Source: a virus | Length of the DNA stretch: 64,000 nt | IMG/VR virus record: IMGVR_UViG_3300027833_000015 | Location: 1 to 64,000 of that record | Strand: one strand, 5' to 3' | Shown here: piece by piece, positions 15,680 through 22,716 of the stretch | How the letters are laid out: each line of letters opens with the position of its first letter | How positions within the stretch are numbered: the stretch's first letter is position 1 | Program-made: the position numbers and the translations under genes | Notes under the pieces: model-generated | Database searches by the model: none | Told to the model about the DNA's origin: nothing | The model's input: only the letters and a program-made list of their open reading frames with translations

Positions 15680-15708
15680 ATTCTACAGCAAACAGAATAG
15701 GATAGCAA
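15680..15708 (-). promoter_or_regulatory. Sigma70-type early promoter for gp43
   Basis: TTGCTA (15708-15703), 17-bp spacer, TAGAAT (15685-15680), then AGAGTC. Only 25 bp upstream of the gp43 start. Confidence 0.78.
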
Positions 15709-15709
15709 C

Positions 15710-16519
15710 TCAAAATTCATCAAATATAACAAGGTCTCTCCGCGACTGGCCATTGATACTTCTGGCGTTTTCATCTTTCGACATATCTTCAACAACATTG
15801 TCACAGTTCATTACATTTGTGTTCTTTGCAGAAGTGCAATAGAATTGTTTGACTGCTGACGGAAAGTGGTGGCCACCCTCATGAGGCAGTATAGTGGTGC
15901 CGTTTCCATATGACACCAGATCTTCTGGCCAGTATTCTTTACAGGGCATCATCCAGTCACGGTTGGGGTGTTTCCAACCCAGTACATCGTCATGGTGTAT
16001 TATACCCATTGGTCCACTGTATCTGTTTTTCGTATAAGGGAAGTTGTCAAGTAGACCAATGAACCACTGCGAATACTCCCAAGAGAGGCGATAGAACTCC
16101 ATACAGACGCCTGGAAAGAACCCGTCTACATTTCCCCATGCCATCTCATACATTGCTCTAAACGACTCCTCGTTGACGAGAGCAGCGTCATGCTCCATGA
16201 CGACGAGGTCATCTTCGCCATCTGCCATACGCTTGATCAGCATATAATGCGAGTGCATGATGGACTGATATATTGGGTGGTCATCGAATGTGCCTCCAAA
16301 GAACCTCGCCTTCAAATAATCATCTCCGTCATGTGTGACATAGAAGGGGATGGGATTTTCGTTCACTTGATAACGAATCGGAAGTGTTTTTGGTGTGGTG
16401 CATTGAACTGGGGTGATAGACAATATATCTTTCACTGGCGCGAAAGATTCAATCGACTTCTTCATATATTGGACAGAGACTGGGTTGTCAAAGTCCACGA
16501 TCATATAAGCGTTTATCAC
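15710..16519 (-). CDS. Putative glycosyltransferase-like protein, 269 aa
   Basis: Starts (GTG)INAYMIVDFDNPVSVQYM; residue stretch DDLVVMEHDAALV resembles the E/D-D-x catalytic region of GT25-like or related GT-A transferases (ILEDDA type). GWKHPNRDW and the His-rich LPHEGGHHF could form the acceptor side. The start is taken as GTG at 16519 with GGGTGG ahead; ATG at 16504 is the alternative and lacks a ribosome site. It lies between gp43 and a small membrane protein. Sugar transfer is inferred; no signal peptide. Confidence 0.6.
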   Translation of the reverse strand: MINAYMIVDFDNPVSVQYMKKSIESFAPVKDILSITPVQCTTPKTLPIRYQVNENPIPFYVTHDGDDYLKARFFGGTFDDHPIYQSIMHSHYMLIKRMADGEDDLVVMEHDAALVNEESFRAMYEMAWGNVDGFFPGVCMEFYRLSWEYSQWFIGLLDNFPYTKNRYSGPMGIIHHDDVLGWKHPNRDWMMPCKEYWPEDLVSYGNGTTILPHEGGHHFPSAVKQFYCTSAKNTNVMNCDNVVEDMSKDENARSINGQSRRDLVIFDEF

Positions 16520-16534
16520 ATACCACCCGCAGGG

Positions 16535-16660
16535 TTAGATTATAGATTGTACCAGCATCATACAGGTTACAAACACTGTTGATGTTAATAGCGTCCATAC
16601 AGTAATGTCTCTTTTGCGCATTACTCTTTGACGATCTTCCTTGTGAAATGAATCATTCAT
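16535..16660 (-). CDS. Small membrane protein, 41 aa
   Basis: Starts MNDSFHKEDRQRVMRKRD and continues into one hydrophobic helix to the C-terminus (about 20-41). It begins 3 bases after the RegA stop. Too short for most gene callers but well placed. Function unknown. Confidence 0.7.
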   Translation of the reverse strand: MNDSFHKEDRQRVMRKRDITVWTLLTSTVFVTCMMLVQSII

Positions 16661-16662
16661 GT

Positions 16663-17070
16663 TTACTTCTTGCTTCCTATGTTGTATTTTTGACACAGTT
16701 CCCAATCCTTTTTATCTCGGAAAGAAACTATCTTAATTTGCCTCAGTGGTGTTTTGTCTTTTGCTTGCGATGCATCCACAAGATTGACAAGACCCCAATC
16801 ACTCAGCAAAGTTGCTATGGTGTTGCGTCTACCCAAGTCTGATTCCTCAAGGTTTGCTTTCTTACCATCCAACAAGAACAATTCCTTGAAGTGGACGATA
16901 AAATAACGACCTTGCTTGTGTAGTATGTGGCAAGATTGCCACAACGTCTGCTCCTTCCTTGAAGCAACCCCAATACGGGTCAATGTTTCGCGAACCTTCA
17001 GAAAATCATCTGGTTCATTCAACGTAATCTCGAGCATATCGCTGGGAGACCAGTTCATTATATCAGTCAT
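16663..17070 (-). CDS. regA: RegA translational repressor
   Basis: 135 aa. RNA-binding protein that represses early mRNAs by occupying ribosome sites. From residue 12 the sequence MLEITLNEPDDFLKVRETL matches the T4 RegA N-terminus, followed by QSCHILHKQGRYFIVHFKE, GRRNTIATLLSDWGLVN and a C-terminal VSFRDKKDWEL. It carries about 11 extra N-terminal residues if the ATG at 17070 is used (AGG upstream). Neighbours gp62, gp44 and gp43 are classical RegA targets and show the same order as T4. Confidence 0.95.
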   Translation of the reverse strand: MTDIMNWSPSDMLEITLNEPDDFLKVRETLTRIGVASRKEQTLWQSCHILHKQGRYFIVHFKELFLLDGKKANLEESDLGRRNTIATLLSDWGLVNLVDASQAKDKTPLRQIKIVSFRDKKDWELCQKYNIGSKK

Positions 17071-17129
17071 GAGATGTAACCTATTCCAAATCGTTGTTAT
17101 TAGTCAAGCACGTCAATGTGCGAGTCTAT

Positions 17130-17507
17130 TTAGCGTTTCCCTCCTTTTGACAATTTGGACTTGATAGCGGCAATATCTTCGGATGTGAATAGGTCCATCA
17201 CGCTTTCTGCCTTTGAATCACTGTAGTTGTAATACTCTTTGACGAGAGCAACGTTGTCTACAGCGTCTTTCTTCACCCACTTGCTGAATCGTTTGCGCTT
17301 GCGGATAGATGTGCGCAGGAAATCATATTGCATGCGACCATCCAGTTGATGACTACGGTTCATCTCATTGGCGAGAAGCACAGTGTCTTGGAAGTACGAC
17401 AGACCACGGTTGACCATGAATGCTGGATACTTAGACTCTTCCAGTGGATCCATTATATCTTTCTTGGTCATGTTGACGCTGTTGAGGTAATCGAATGGAT
17501 TGCTCAT
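17130..17507 (-). CDS. 62: gp62 clamp-loader small subunit
   Basis: 125 aa. Works with gp44 to load the gp45 clamp. Starts MSNPFDYLNSVNMTKKDIM; the middle LDGRMQYDFLRTSIRKRKRFSKW is the conserved core of the marine T4-like gp62 family. Shorter than T4 gp62 (187 aa), as in cyanophages. ATG overlaps the stop of the 74-aa gene (TGA at 17507-17509). Confidence 0.88.
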   Translation of the reverse strand: MSNPFDYLNSVNMTKKDIMDPLEESKYPAFMVNRGLSYFQDTVLLANEMNRSHQLDGRMQYDFLRTSIRKRKRFSKWVKKDAVDNVALVKEYYNYSDSKAESVMDLFTSEDIAAIKSKLSKGGKR

Positions 17508-17731
17508 CAGTGTATAGTCTCCGTGCCCTTGGGTTCTGCCAGAGCATTGGACACGTCAGTGTACAGGTCATATGCTAATGACTTACCATAGATCTTCTGT
17601 AGTGCTTGCAACTCTTCCACAGAGAATGATCGCAGTTCTACTTCCGCTATCTCTTCGAACTTGAGTAGCAGTCCAGTCAACTTCTTGAACAGAGAATGGT
17701 TCTCTTCTTCTGTCATCGGTTTGTCATCCAT
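17507..17731 (-). CDS. Hypothetical protein between gp44 and gp62, 74 aa
   Basis: Starts MDDKPMTEEENHSLFKKLT and is helical and acidic. The ATG at 17731 overlaps the gp44 stop (TAATG); a GTG further upstream is less likely. Its place between the two clamp-loader genes suggests a replication role, but I recognise no family. Confidence 0.75.
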   Translation of the reverse strand: MDDKPMTEEENHSLFKKLTGLLLKFEEIAEVELRSFSVEELQALQKIYGKSLAYDLYTDVSNALAEPKGTETIH

Positions 17732-18669
17732 TACAGATACTCCAAGTTGGCCATACACTCAGTCAGACACGCGACCATATTCAACTCGTGGTCTGCAACA
17801 AACGCTGCTTTCATCTGGTAATCCGCGAGGATAAGAACCAGTTGCGGGATGCTGTTTGGTTCGACCTTGTCCATCATAGAGTCATACACGCCACGGAAGA
17901 TTGCTGCACTCTCCGTGTCCATGTTGTTAGCAACCCACTTGCGCATTTCCTTGAAGTCCTTGGACTTGAGGTGGCCAAACAGGTCGGAGATGCTGCTGGA
18001 TGTAGACTTGCTGATAACGTCGAGGTGGAGAATACCACCACGTGAGTGACGTTGGAGTTCGTTCAGGATTCGACGCCAGTCTGGGGCGTGACGCATAATC
18101 AACTCGGCAACGAGGTTGGGGTCATCAACAGTGATGTTCTCATCCTTGAGTATACCCATGGTGCGCTTCATGAACTGCTCGCACAGTTGCGCCATGTCCT
18201 TCTTGCTTGTGTTGAACTCGATGACACCACAACGAGAGTGCAGTGGTTCGATGATCTTATTCTTGAAGTTGCAGGTGAGGATGAAGCGACAGTTGTTGCT
18301 AAACTCCTCGATGAACCCACGCAATGCGGGTTGGGTTGATTGGGCGTTCAGGTAGTCTGCCTCATCGAGTATAACGACCTTGTATCCACCTTGTAGGGAT
18401 ACGCTTGATGCGAACTGCTTGATCTTACCACGGAGCGTGTCGATGTTACCTGACTCGGAAGCATTGATCAAGATGTAATCTAGGGAGAGTTCGTTGCATA
18501 TCGCACGTGCAACGGTAGTCTTACCAGTACCAGCAGTGCCAGTCAGTAAGAGGTTGGGGACTTCGCCAGTGTCGACGATCTCTTGAAATGTTTTCTTGAG
18601 GTTGGGTGTGAGTACACACTCTTGGATATTCTTGGGTCTGTATCGTTCTACCCAAAGTGAATCAGTCAT
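17731..18669 (-). CDS. 44: gp44 clamp-loader AAA+ ATPase
   Basis: 312 aa. ATPase of the gp44/62 loader that opens the gp45 ring. Starts MTDSLWVERYRPKNI (the RYRP motif of the RFC family), Walker A TGTAGTGKTT, Walker B VVILDEADYL, sensor/Arg-finger region PLHSRCGVIEF, then a helical collar domain. The ATG at 18669 is favoured because GGAGAG precedes it. Confidence 0.96.
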   Translation of the reverse strand: MTDSLWVERYRPKNIQECVLTPNLKKTFQEIVDTGEVPNLLLTGTAGTGKTTVARAICNELSLDYILINASESGNIDTLRGKIKQFASSVSLQGGYKVVILDEADYLNAQSTQPALRGFIEEFSNNCRFILTCNFKNKIIEPLHSRCGVIEFNTSKKDMAQLCEQFMKRTMGILKDENITVDDPNLVAELIMRHAPDWRRILNELQRHSRGGILHLDVISKSTSSSISDLFGHLKSKDFKEMRKWVANNMDTESAAIFRGVYDSMMDKVEPNSIPQLVLILADYQMKAAFVADHELNMVACLTECMANLEYL

Positions 18670-18706
18670 AGTTCTCTCCATAATATAAAATAAGTGAGCA
18701 GTTTAC

Positions 18707-18746
18707 CTCTTGCTCAGGAGACGGGTGCGTTGCACCGACCAGAGCG
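18707..18746 (-). ncRNA. Predicted RNA hairpin in the leader upstream of gp44
   Basis: An inner stem GGTGC-AAC-GCACC and an outer stem pairing CTCGCTC with GAGCAAG (one G-U pair), separated by an internal loop. No U-tract follows, so it is not a standard terminator. It lies in the 105-bp gap before gp44 and could be a leader regulatory element or processing site. Speculative. Confidence 0.35.
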
Positions 18747-18774
18747 AGTTTAATGTCATCTCGAGACGTTCGAA

Positions 18775-19026
18775 CTATCGTGCGCCAAGCAATGCGTATG
18801 CAGCAGTTACCATTGAGCGAGTTGGAGTGCCCAGACGATAGAAGGTTTTTGTTGCGCCCTTGCTGTTAGTACGAGCGTTGCCGAAGATAGCATATCCCTG
18901 TGCGCGGAGTTGACGAACAACTTCGTGTGGGTTTCCTGCGCTAAAGCGTGAAGCGATTTGCTTTGCGGTGAGTTGCTCACCTGCTTGTAGTGCATTCAAG
19001 AGACGTGCTGGTTGTGATTGTGACAT
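18775..19026 (-). CDS. Winged-helix-like DNA-binding protein, 83 aa
   Basis: Starts MSQSQPARLLNALQAGEQLT. LTAKQIASRFSAGNPHEVVRQLRAQG reads as a helix-turn-helix with recognition helix, then a beta wing (KTFYRLG). Similar proteins are conserved beside the replication genes of marine T4-like phages; target unknown. The ATG at 19026 has GGTAATAACT before it, and I prefer it to the ATG at 19038. It lies just after the tRNA gene. Confidence 0.75.
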   Translation of the reverse strand: MSQSQPARLLNALQAGEQLTAKQIASRFSAGNPHEVVRQLRAQGYAIFGNARTNSKGATKTFYRLGTPTRSMVTAAYALLGAR

Positions 19027-19089
19027 AGTTATTACCATAATTAAAAAATGTGTCCGTTGTTAAAGGTGGAACACTATACCTTATTCTTG

Positions 19090-19161
19090 CTGGCGAGGCA
19101 GGGATCGAACCTGCGACATCTTCATTAACAGTGAAGCGCACTACCGCTGTGCTACTCGCCA
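19090..19161 (-). tRNA. tRNA-Asn (GUU)
   Basis: 72-nt cloverleaf: acceptor TGGCGAG pairs with CTCGCCA, a D arm with GCAC/GTGC, anticodon stem CTTCA/TGAAG with loop CTGTTAA (anticodon GTT), T arm GCAGG-TTCGATC-CCTGC. G discriminator; CCA is not encoded. It lies inside the early operon between a 55-aa gene and the wHTH gene, so it must be cut from the transcript. Confidence 0.93.
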
Positions 19162-19170
19162 ATACAAACT

Positions 19171-19338
19171 TTAATAATCGTTGATGCTCTCAAGGTGGGC
19201 GATGCGAGCATTATGCTCTTCACGCCACTTCTCTTCGGAAACACCATTTCGTGCTGCCTTAGAGTTGGCATAGGTGTATTCCTTTGCCTGTGCAATTGCT
19301 TGCGTCCTGCGTTGTGCTTGTGTACGTTGACTCTTCAT
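19171..19338 (-). CDS. Hypothetical basic protein, 55 aa
   Basis: Starts MKSQRTQAQRRTQAIAQAKE; predicted long helix, then EEKWREEHNARIAHLESIND. The ATG overlaps the glycosyltransferase stop (ATGA), with GGAAAG before it. Ends 10 bases before the tRNA. Function unknown. Confidence 0.75.
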   Translation of the reverse strand: MKSQRTQAQRRTQAIAQAKEYTYANSKAARNGVSEEKWREEHNARIAHLESINDY

Positions 19339-20150
19339 ACTTTCCATATCCTTATTTCGTTAATCAATTTCAATTCTTCTACCGTGAACGGTTCTAACAT
19401 CTCTTCTCGCCAAGCAAGAGGGTCACCGAACAATGAGTCACTGGAGGAATAACCATCTGCCTTGTTGTACATATAACATTCCCTGTTTTCGAATTGTCGA
19501 TAGACGATATCGCCTCGATGTGATGCGAGTTTCATCTTCATCATCAACTGTACATCTTCAGTGTTACACTTCAGACTATTGTACTTCTCGATGGCAGCAC
19601 CTTTCTTGTCAACACATACCAAACGTTCGAACCAGTAGTTGGCATCACCAGTGTATCCGCTCAACTCGAACATCCAACATGCAAGATCAACGGTGAGATC
19701 AAAACCCTTTCTCTCGACATGTAGTCGAAGATCGACGTTGTCCCAGTGACTCCTGACAATGTTCTGTTCGATCAGATCGCCAAATGTAAGCAACTGGCAT
19801 CCAAGCAAAGACAGAACATTGACATCAGGATTTGCGGTCATCTTATCTACTATCACCTGATGGCCATCCTCAGTGAATCTATCATCACCGTCCAACTTGA
19901 TCAGGTGGGTGTAGTCAGTGGTGAGGAAGTGGTCGAGGCAGGACTGGTGACCAGCACCTGCAAGACCGTTTGACTCAGTATGTATTATCGGATATCGCTC
20001 GCCAAGTTCGCTGTTGTCCAGTTCCTCTCTAAAAGAATCATCAAGAGTATTGCATATAATATGCGTGTCGTAATGACCTGGAATAGTGAACAGTGACTTT
20101 CGAAGTTGTTTAATGTTACCCGAGGTCAATACTGTGGTCAAGAACTTCAT
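19335..20150 (-). CDS. Family 2 (GT-A) glycosyltransferase
   Basis: 271 aa. Starts MKFLTTVLTSGNIKQLRKSL, the first strand of a GT-A fold; THLIKLDGDDRF (about 83-94) gives the D-x-D metal/nucleotide-sugar site. NGLAGAGHQSCLDHF is the usual helix before it. No membrane helices, so it works in the cytoplasm. Acceptor unknown: glycosylated DNA bases or virion proteins are possible. It sits between clamp-region genes and the tRNA. Confidence 0.8.
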   Translation of the reverse strand: MKFLTTVLTSGNIKQLRKSLFTIPGHYDTHIICNTLDDSFREELDNSELGERYPIIHTESNGLAGAGHQSCLDHFLTTDYTHLIKLDGDDRFTEDGHQVIVDKMTANPDVNVLSLLGCQLLTFGDLIEQNIVRSHWDNVDLRLHVERKGFDLTVDLACWMFELSGYTGDANYWFERLVCVDKKGAAIEKYNSLKCNTEDVQLMMKMKLASHRGDIVYRQFENRECYMYNKADGYSSSDSLFGDPLAWREEMLEPFTVEELKLINEIRIWKV

Positions 20151-20360
20151 CTAGTCGTTTTCTGACTGGAACTGCTCACACATCTGTGCGATAGAGACAC
20201 ACTGGTCTCGCAGTTGACCGATGGCAGATAACTCTTCGCCTTTCACTGCGCCACGTTGACACATAGCGTCAACGACAGAGATAGTGGTGCGTGATGCGCG
20301 GAAAGCGGCATCATACATGGGACGAATTGAATCGACTGTTACTGTTTTTTCTTTGGACAT
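20151..20360 (-). CDS. Hypothetical protein downstream of gp45, 69 aa
   Basis: Starts MSKEKTVTVDSIRPMYDAAF. Helical, with two cysteines in the C-terminal half (AIGQLRDQCVSIAQMCEQF). It begins 5 bases after the gp45 stop. Conserved near the clamp gene in related phages as far as I recall; function unknown. Confidence 0.75.
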   Translation of the reverse strand: MSKEKTVTVDSIRPMYDAAFRASRTTISVVDAMCQRGAVKGEELSAIGQLRDQCVSIAQMCEQFQSEND

Positions 20361-20365
20361 GTTAC

Positions 20366-21040
20366 TTATGCTCCGTATGCAGATGATTTCTCAAGGGCAA
20401 TGTAGTAAACTACATCAATGGTCTTACAGGTGAACTTGCTGATCAACTTCGAAGAGATCTCAACGTCATAGTCGCCAGAGATTAACTTCATGTTGGCAAT
20501 GTTCATGATGAACGTGAACTCAGTTGTGTCGCATGTACCTGGAACAACGATGTCGAATGCGTTTGAAGTGGTGTCCGTGTTGTCTACAACAGAGAGTTGG
20601 ATGCCACCCTCAACAGCAGTGATAGACACTTTGTCGTGACCTAGTGCTGCTGCTGCGCTGCGTACACGCTTGAGGGTTGCTTCGTCCAACGTAAACTTCA
20701 CTTCTGCTTCGGGCATCGGGATGTCCTTGGCAGGTGAGGTCAGGATGCTGACATCACTGTAGAAGTATTTAACACTGGATCGACCAGAGGAGTCAGACAC
20801 CTTCACAGAGTCAGCACCGAAAGCAAGTTCAGGAGCGTCAACAAGACCAAGCACCGAGAGAAATTCGTTGAGATTGTAGATGCCTACGCTCTTGTCGAAA
20901 GACTGCTCGAGATTGGCGACTGCCATCACGTTCTTTGCTTCGGCAATGGTCTTCACAACGTTGCCTTCGTGCAAGACGATATTGTCTTGGATAGAAGCAA
21001 AGTTCTTCAGTACTGCCATGGTGTTTTCATTTAAATTCAT
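20366..21040 (-). CDS. 45: gp45 sliding clamp
   Basis: 224 aa, the T4 clamp size. Ring protein that holds polymerase on DNA and activates late transcription with gp55. Starts MNLNENTMAVLKNFASIQDN; FSYDV-like strands (VKYFYSDVSILTSPAKDIP), ALGHDKVSITAVEGGIQL, then a closing strand set IDVVYYIALEKSSAYGA. AAGGAAATA precedes the ATG; strong promoter at 21082-21110. Several proteins in this window end in peptides that look made to bind it. Confidence 0.95.
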   Translation of the reverse strand: MNLNENTMAVLKNFASIQDNIVLHEGNVVKTIAEAKNVMAVANLEQSFDKSVGIYNLNEFLSVLGLVDAPELAFGADSVKVSDSSGRSSVKYFYSDVSILTSPAKDIPMPEAEVKFTLDEATLKRVRSAAAALGHDKVSITAVEGGIQLSVVDNTDTTSNAFDIVVPGTCDTTEFTFIMNIANMKLISGDYDVEISSKLISKFTCKTIDVVYYIALEKSSAYGA

Positions 21041-21081
21041 ACTATATTTCCTTGGTTAGTTGTTCTCTCGAAAGAGACTCT

Positions 21082-21110
21082 ATTGTAATCGAAACGGATT
21101 GACATGTCAA
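21082..21110 (-). promoter_or_regulatory. Sigma70-type early promoter for gp45
   Basis: TTGACA (21110-21105), 17-bp spacer, TACAAT (21087-21082), then AGAGTC. Textbook spacing; lies between the adhesin stop and gp45. Confidence 0.88.
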
Positions 21111-21117
21111 CACTTTC

Positions 21118-22623
21118 TCAGAATGAGAAAGAGTATCCAACGCCAACACCAGTTTCGTCGTTGGTAATTGTTGTAGATAATGTTACTGAGTGTTTGCCAT
21201 CTTCTGTACGATGAGACAAACCAACAGCAGCAGCATCTTCTCCACCATAATTGCCATACCCAAAACCAATTGCAGTCTTACCTACAGTGGCATTTGGAAT
21301 TGCACCCATCGCAGCGATACCAGCAAGACCAGAATATATCTCACTCTTGAGGTGGTCCATATTCTGCTCCAAGTAATCAATGCGTGATGAATTAGTTTCC
21401 ACGTCTTCTGCTAACAGGTCAATGCGCATGTTTGTACTTACAATGCGCTTGCGATTGTCAACAGCGTAATCCATGCTTGCGGCACTACGTTGGTTGCTAG
21501 TGTCTATCTGTGCTTGGAGTTTGTCATCCATGACAATACGGGTATTGGTTTCGGACTGGATCGTCTCGGACAATATGGTGTCTCTAGCGATTGACTCGGA
21601 CTCCACATCAGTAGTATAACTCTCCAGACTACTAATATCAGTGGTATTGGTATCGATACGATCTCCCTGCACGTCCAGACGACCGTCGAGACGGTCTGTT
21701 TCGGAGGTTATACGGGAGTTCAAGAGGTCGTCTCCCGCCTCTCGAGCGTCCGTCTCAGAGGTTATACGGTCACCCAAACGGGCGTCTCCCGCCTCTCGAG
21801 CGTCCGTCTCAGAGGTTATACGGTCACCCAAACGGGCGTCTCCCGTCTCTCTATCGATCGTCTCGGTGCTTATACGGTCACCCAAACGGGTGTCCTCAGT
21901 CTCCCTAGCGTCCGTCTCGGACGTTATACGGGAGTCTAGACGGGTGTCCTCAGTCTCCCTAGCGTCCGTCTCGGACGTTATACGGGAGTCTAGACGGGTG
22001 TCCTCAGTCTCCCTAGCGTCCGTCTCGGAGGTGATACGGGAGTCCAGACGAGCGTCCTCAGTGATAAGAGCGTCCGTCTCGGACGTTATACGGGAGTCTA
22101 GACGAGTGTCCTCAGTGGTCCGAGCGACCGTCTCGGAGGTGATACGGGAGGAATTTGCATCCACCTCATCTGCTTGGTTGAGACTCGATACATCAATATC
22201 AACGTCTTTGCCATATATGTAATCACGACCCTGTGACTTGGCCATATCCTCAACACGGAGGGTCAGCGTATCGCCATCGACTTTGCCTGACTTGGTACGC
22301 ATGTCCTCTTTGTTGACAGTATCAATTTCTTCCCTGAGTTCAGTGTCATCATACGATAGACTGTCCCCAGTGTGGACATAACCATCAGCGTCCCTGCCAT
22401 TATTATTTTTCAGCAGAATATCGCCATCTTCAGTTACAACAGATGAACGACATTTTGATTCGGATGGATTATTAGATGCTTGGCCACCGCATGTGCCTAG
22501 TCTAAATCCGTTTGCGACTTCCTTGTCGGTGGCAGGGGTGCCAGCAACAGTAGCACCGAATGCGCTAACTGTTGTTCCATTAATTGTTGCAATAATTGCT
22601 GCGGTCATAATAGTCTTTTTCAT
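21118..22623 (-). CDS. YadA-like trimeric autotransporter adhesin
   Basis: 501 aa. Starts MKKTIMTAAIIATINGTTV, a signal peptide. A long coiled-coil stalk follows, built of about eight 18-residue units (RITSETDARETEDTRLDS). The C-terminal 80 residues (SEIYSGLAGIAAMGAIPNA, then paired beta strands with Gly and aromatic residues, ending GVGYSFSF) fit the YadA anchor domain (PF03895), with the terminal Phe typical of outer-membrane beta-barrels. In the family three chains form a 12-strand pore and a surface fibre. The ATG at 22623 has GAGGAAG ahead. It lies among early genes, so the fibre is probably placed on the host surface, not in the virion. Confidence 0.88.
   Translation of the reverse strand: MKKTIMTAAIIATINGTTVSAFGATVAGTPATDKEVANGFRLGTCGGQASNNPSESKCRSSVVTEDGDILLKNNNGRDADGYVHTGDSLSYDDTELREEIDTVNKEDMRTKSGKVDGDTLTLRVEDMAKSQGRDYIYGKDVDIDVSSLNQADEVDANSSRITSETVARTTEDTRLDSRITSETDALITEDARLDSRITSETDARETEDTRLDSRITSETDARETEDTRLDSRITSETDARETEDTRLGDRISTETIDRETGDARLGDRITSETDAREAGDARLGDRITSETDAREAGDDLLNSRITSETDRLDGRLDVQGDRIDTNTTDISSLESYTTDVESESIARDTILSETIQSETNTRIVMDDKLQAQIDTSNQRSAASMDYAVDNRKRIVSTNMRIDLLAEDVETNSSRIDYLEQNMDHLKSEIYSGLAGIAAMGAIPNATVGKTAIGFGYGNYGGEDAAAVGLSHRTEDGKHSVTLSTTITNDETGVGVGYSFSF
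21685..22155 (-). repeat. 54-bp tandem repeat encoding the adhesin stalk
   Basis: About eight and a half units of 54 bases (18 codons), some nearly identical (e.g. copies 3-5 all RITSETDARETEDTRL). An 18-residue period equals 7+11, as in mixed heptad/hendecad coiled coils. Copy number is likely to vary by recombination. Confidence 0.85.
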
Positions 22624-22624
22624 T

Positions 22625-22702
22625 TCGACTTCCTCAGTATTTTTCATGATAGTAATTTCTGCATATCTGCAGAGGTTATATCTATACATCATCGGAAGTC
22701 GA
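22625..22702 (-). promoter_or_regulatory. Possible ribosome-site-sequestering leader of the adhesin
   Basis: TCGACTTCC (22702-22694) is exactly complementary to GGAAGTCGA (22633-22625), which contains the adhesin ribosome site. Between them lies a small hairpin CTGCA-GATA-TGCAG (22672-22659). If formed, the 9-bp pairing would hide the site. Base pairing is seen; regulation is inferred. Confidence 0.5.
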
Positions 22703-22716
22703 GAATTTTTACCCAA

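Noticed and set aside
14813-15700. Long plus-strand open frame of 295 aa
   Set aside because: Lies wholly opposite gp43, whose motifs are intact; no ribosome site and composition typical of a reverse-frame shadow.
17071-17129. Promoter for RegA in the gap (TTGACG/TTGACT)
   Set aside because: No -10 box at acceptable spacing; the CTAAATA over the gp62 stop is on its own too weak to call.
18713-18754. 18-codon open frame MTLNSLWSVQ in the gp44 leader
   Set aside because: No convincing ribosome site and it coincides with the predicted hairpin; chance frame is likely.
21685-22155. CRISPR-like array
   Set aside because: 54-bp units have no separate spacers and are in frame with the adhesin; simple tandem coding repeat.
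21641-22222. Plus-strand frame of 193 aa full of Ser/Arg/Val
   Set aside because: Antisense reading of the adhesin coiled-coil repeats.
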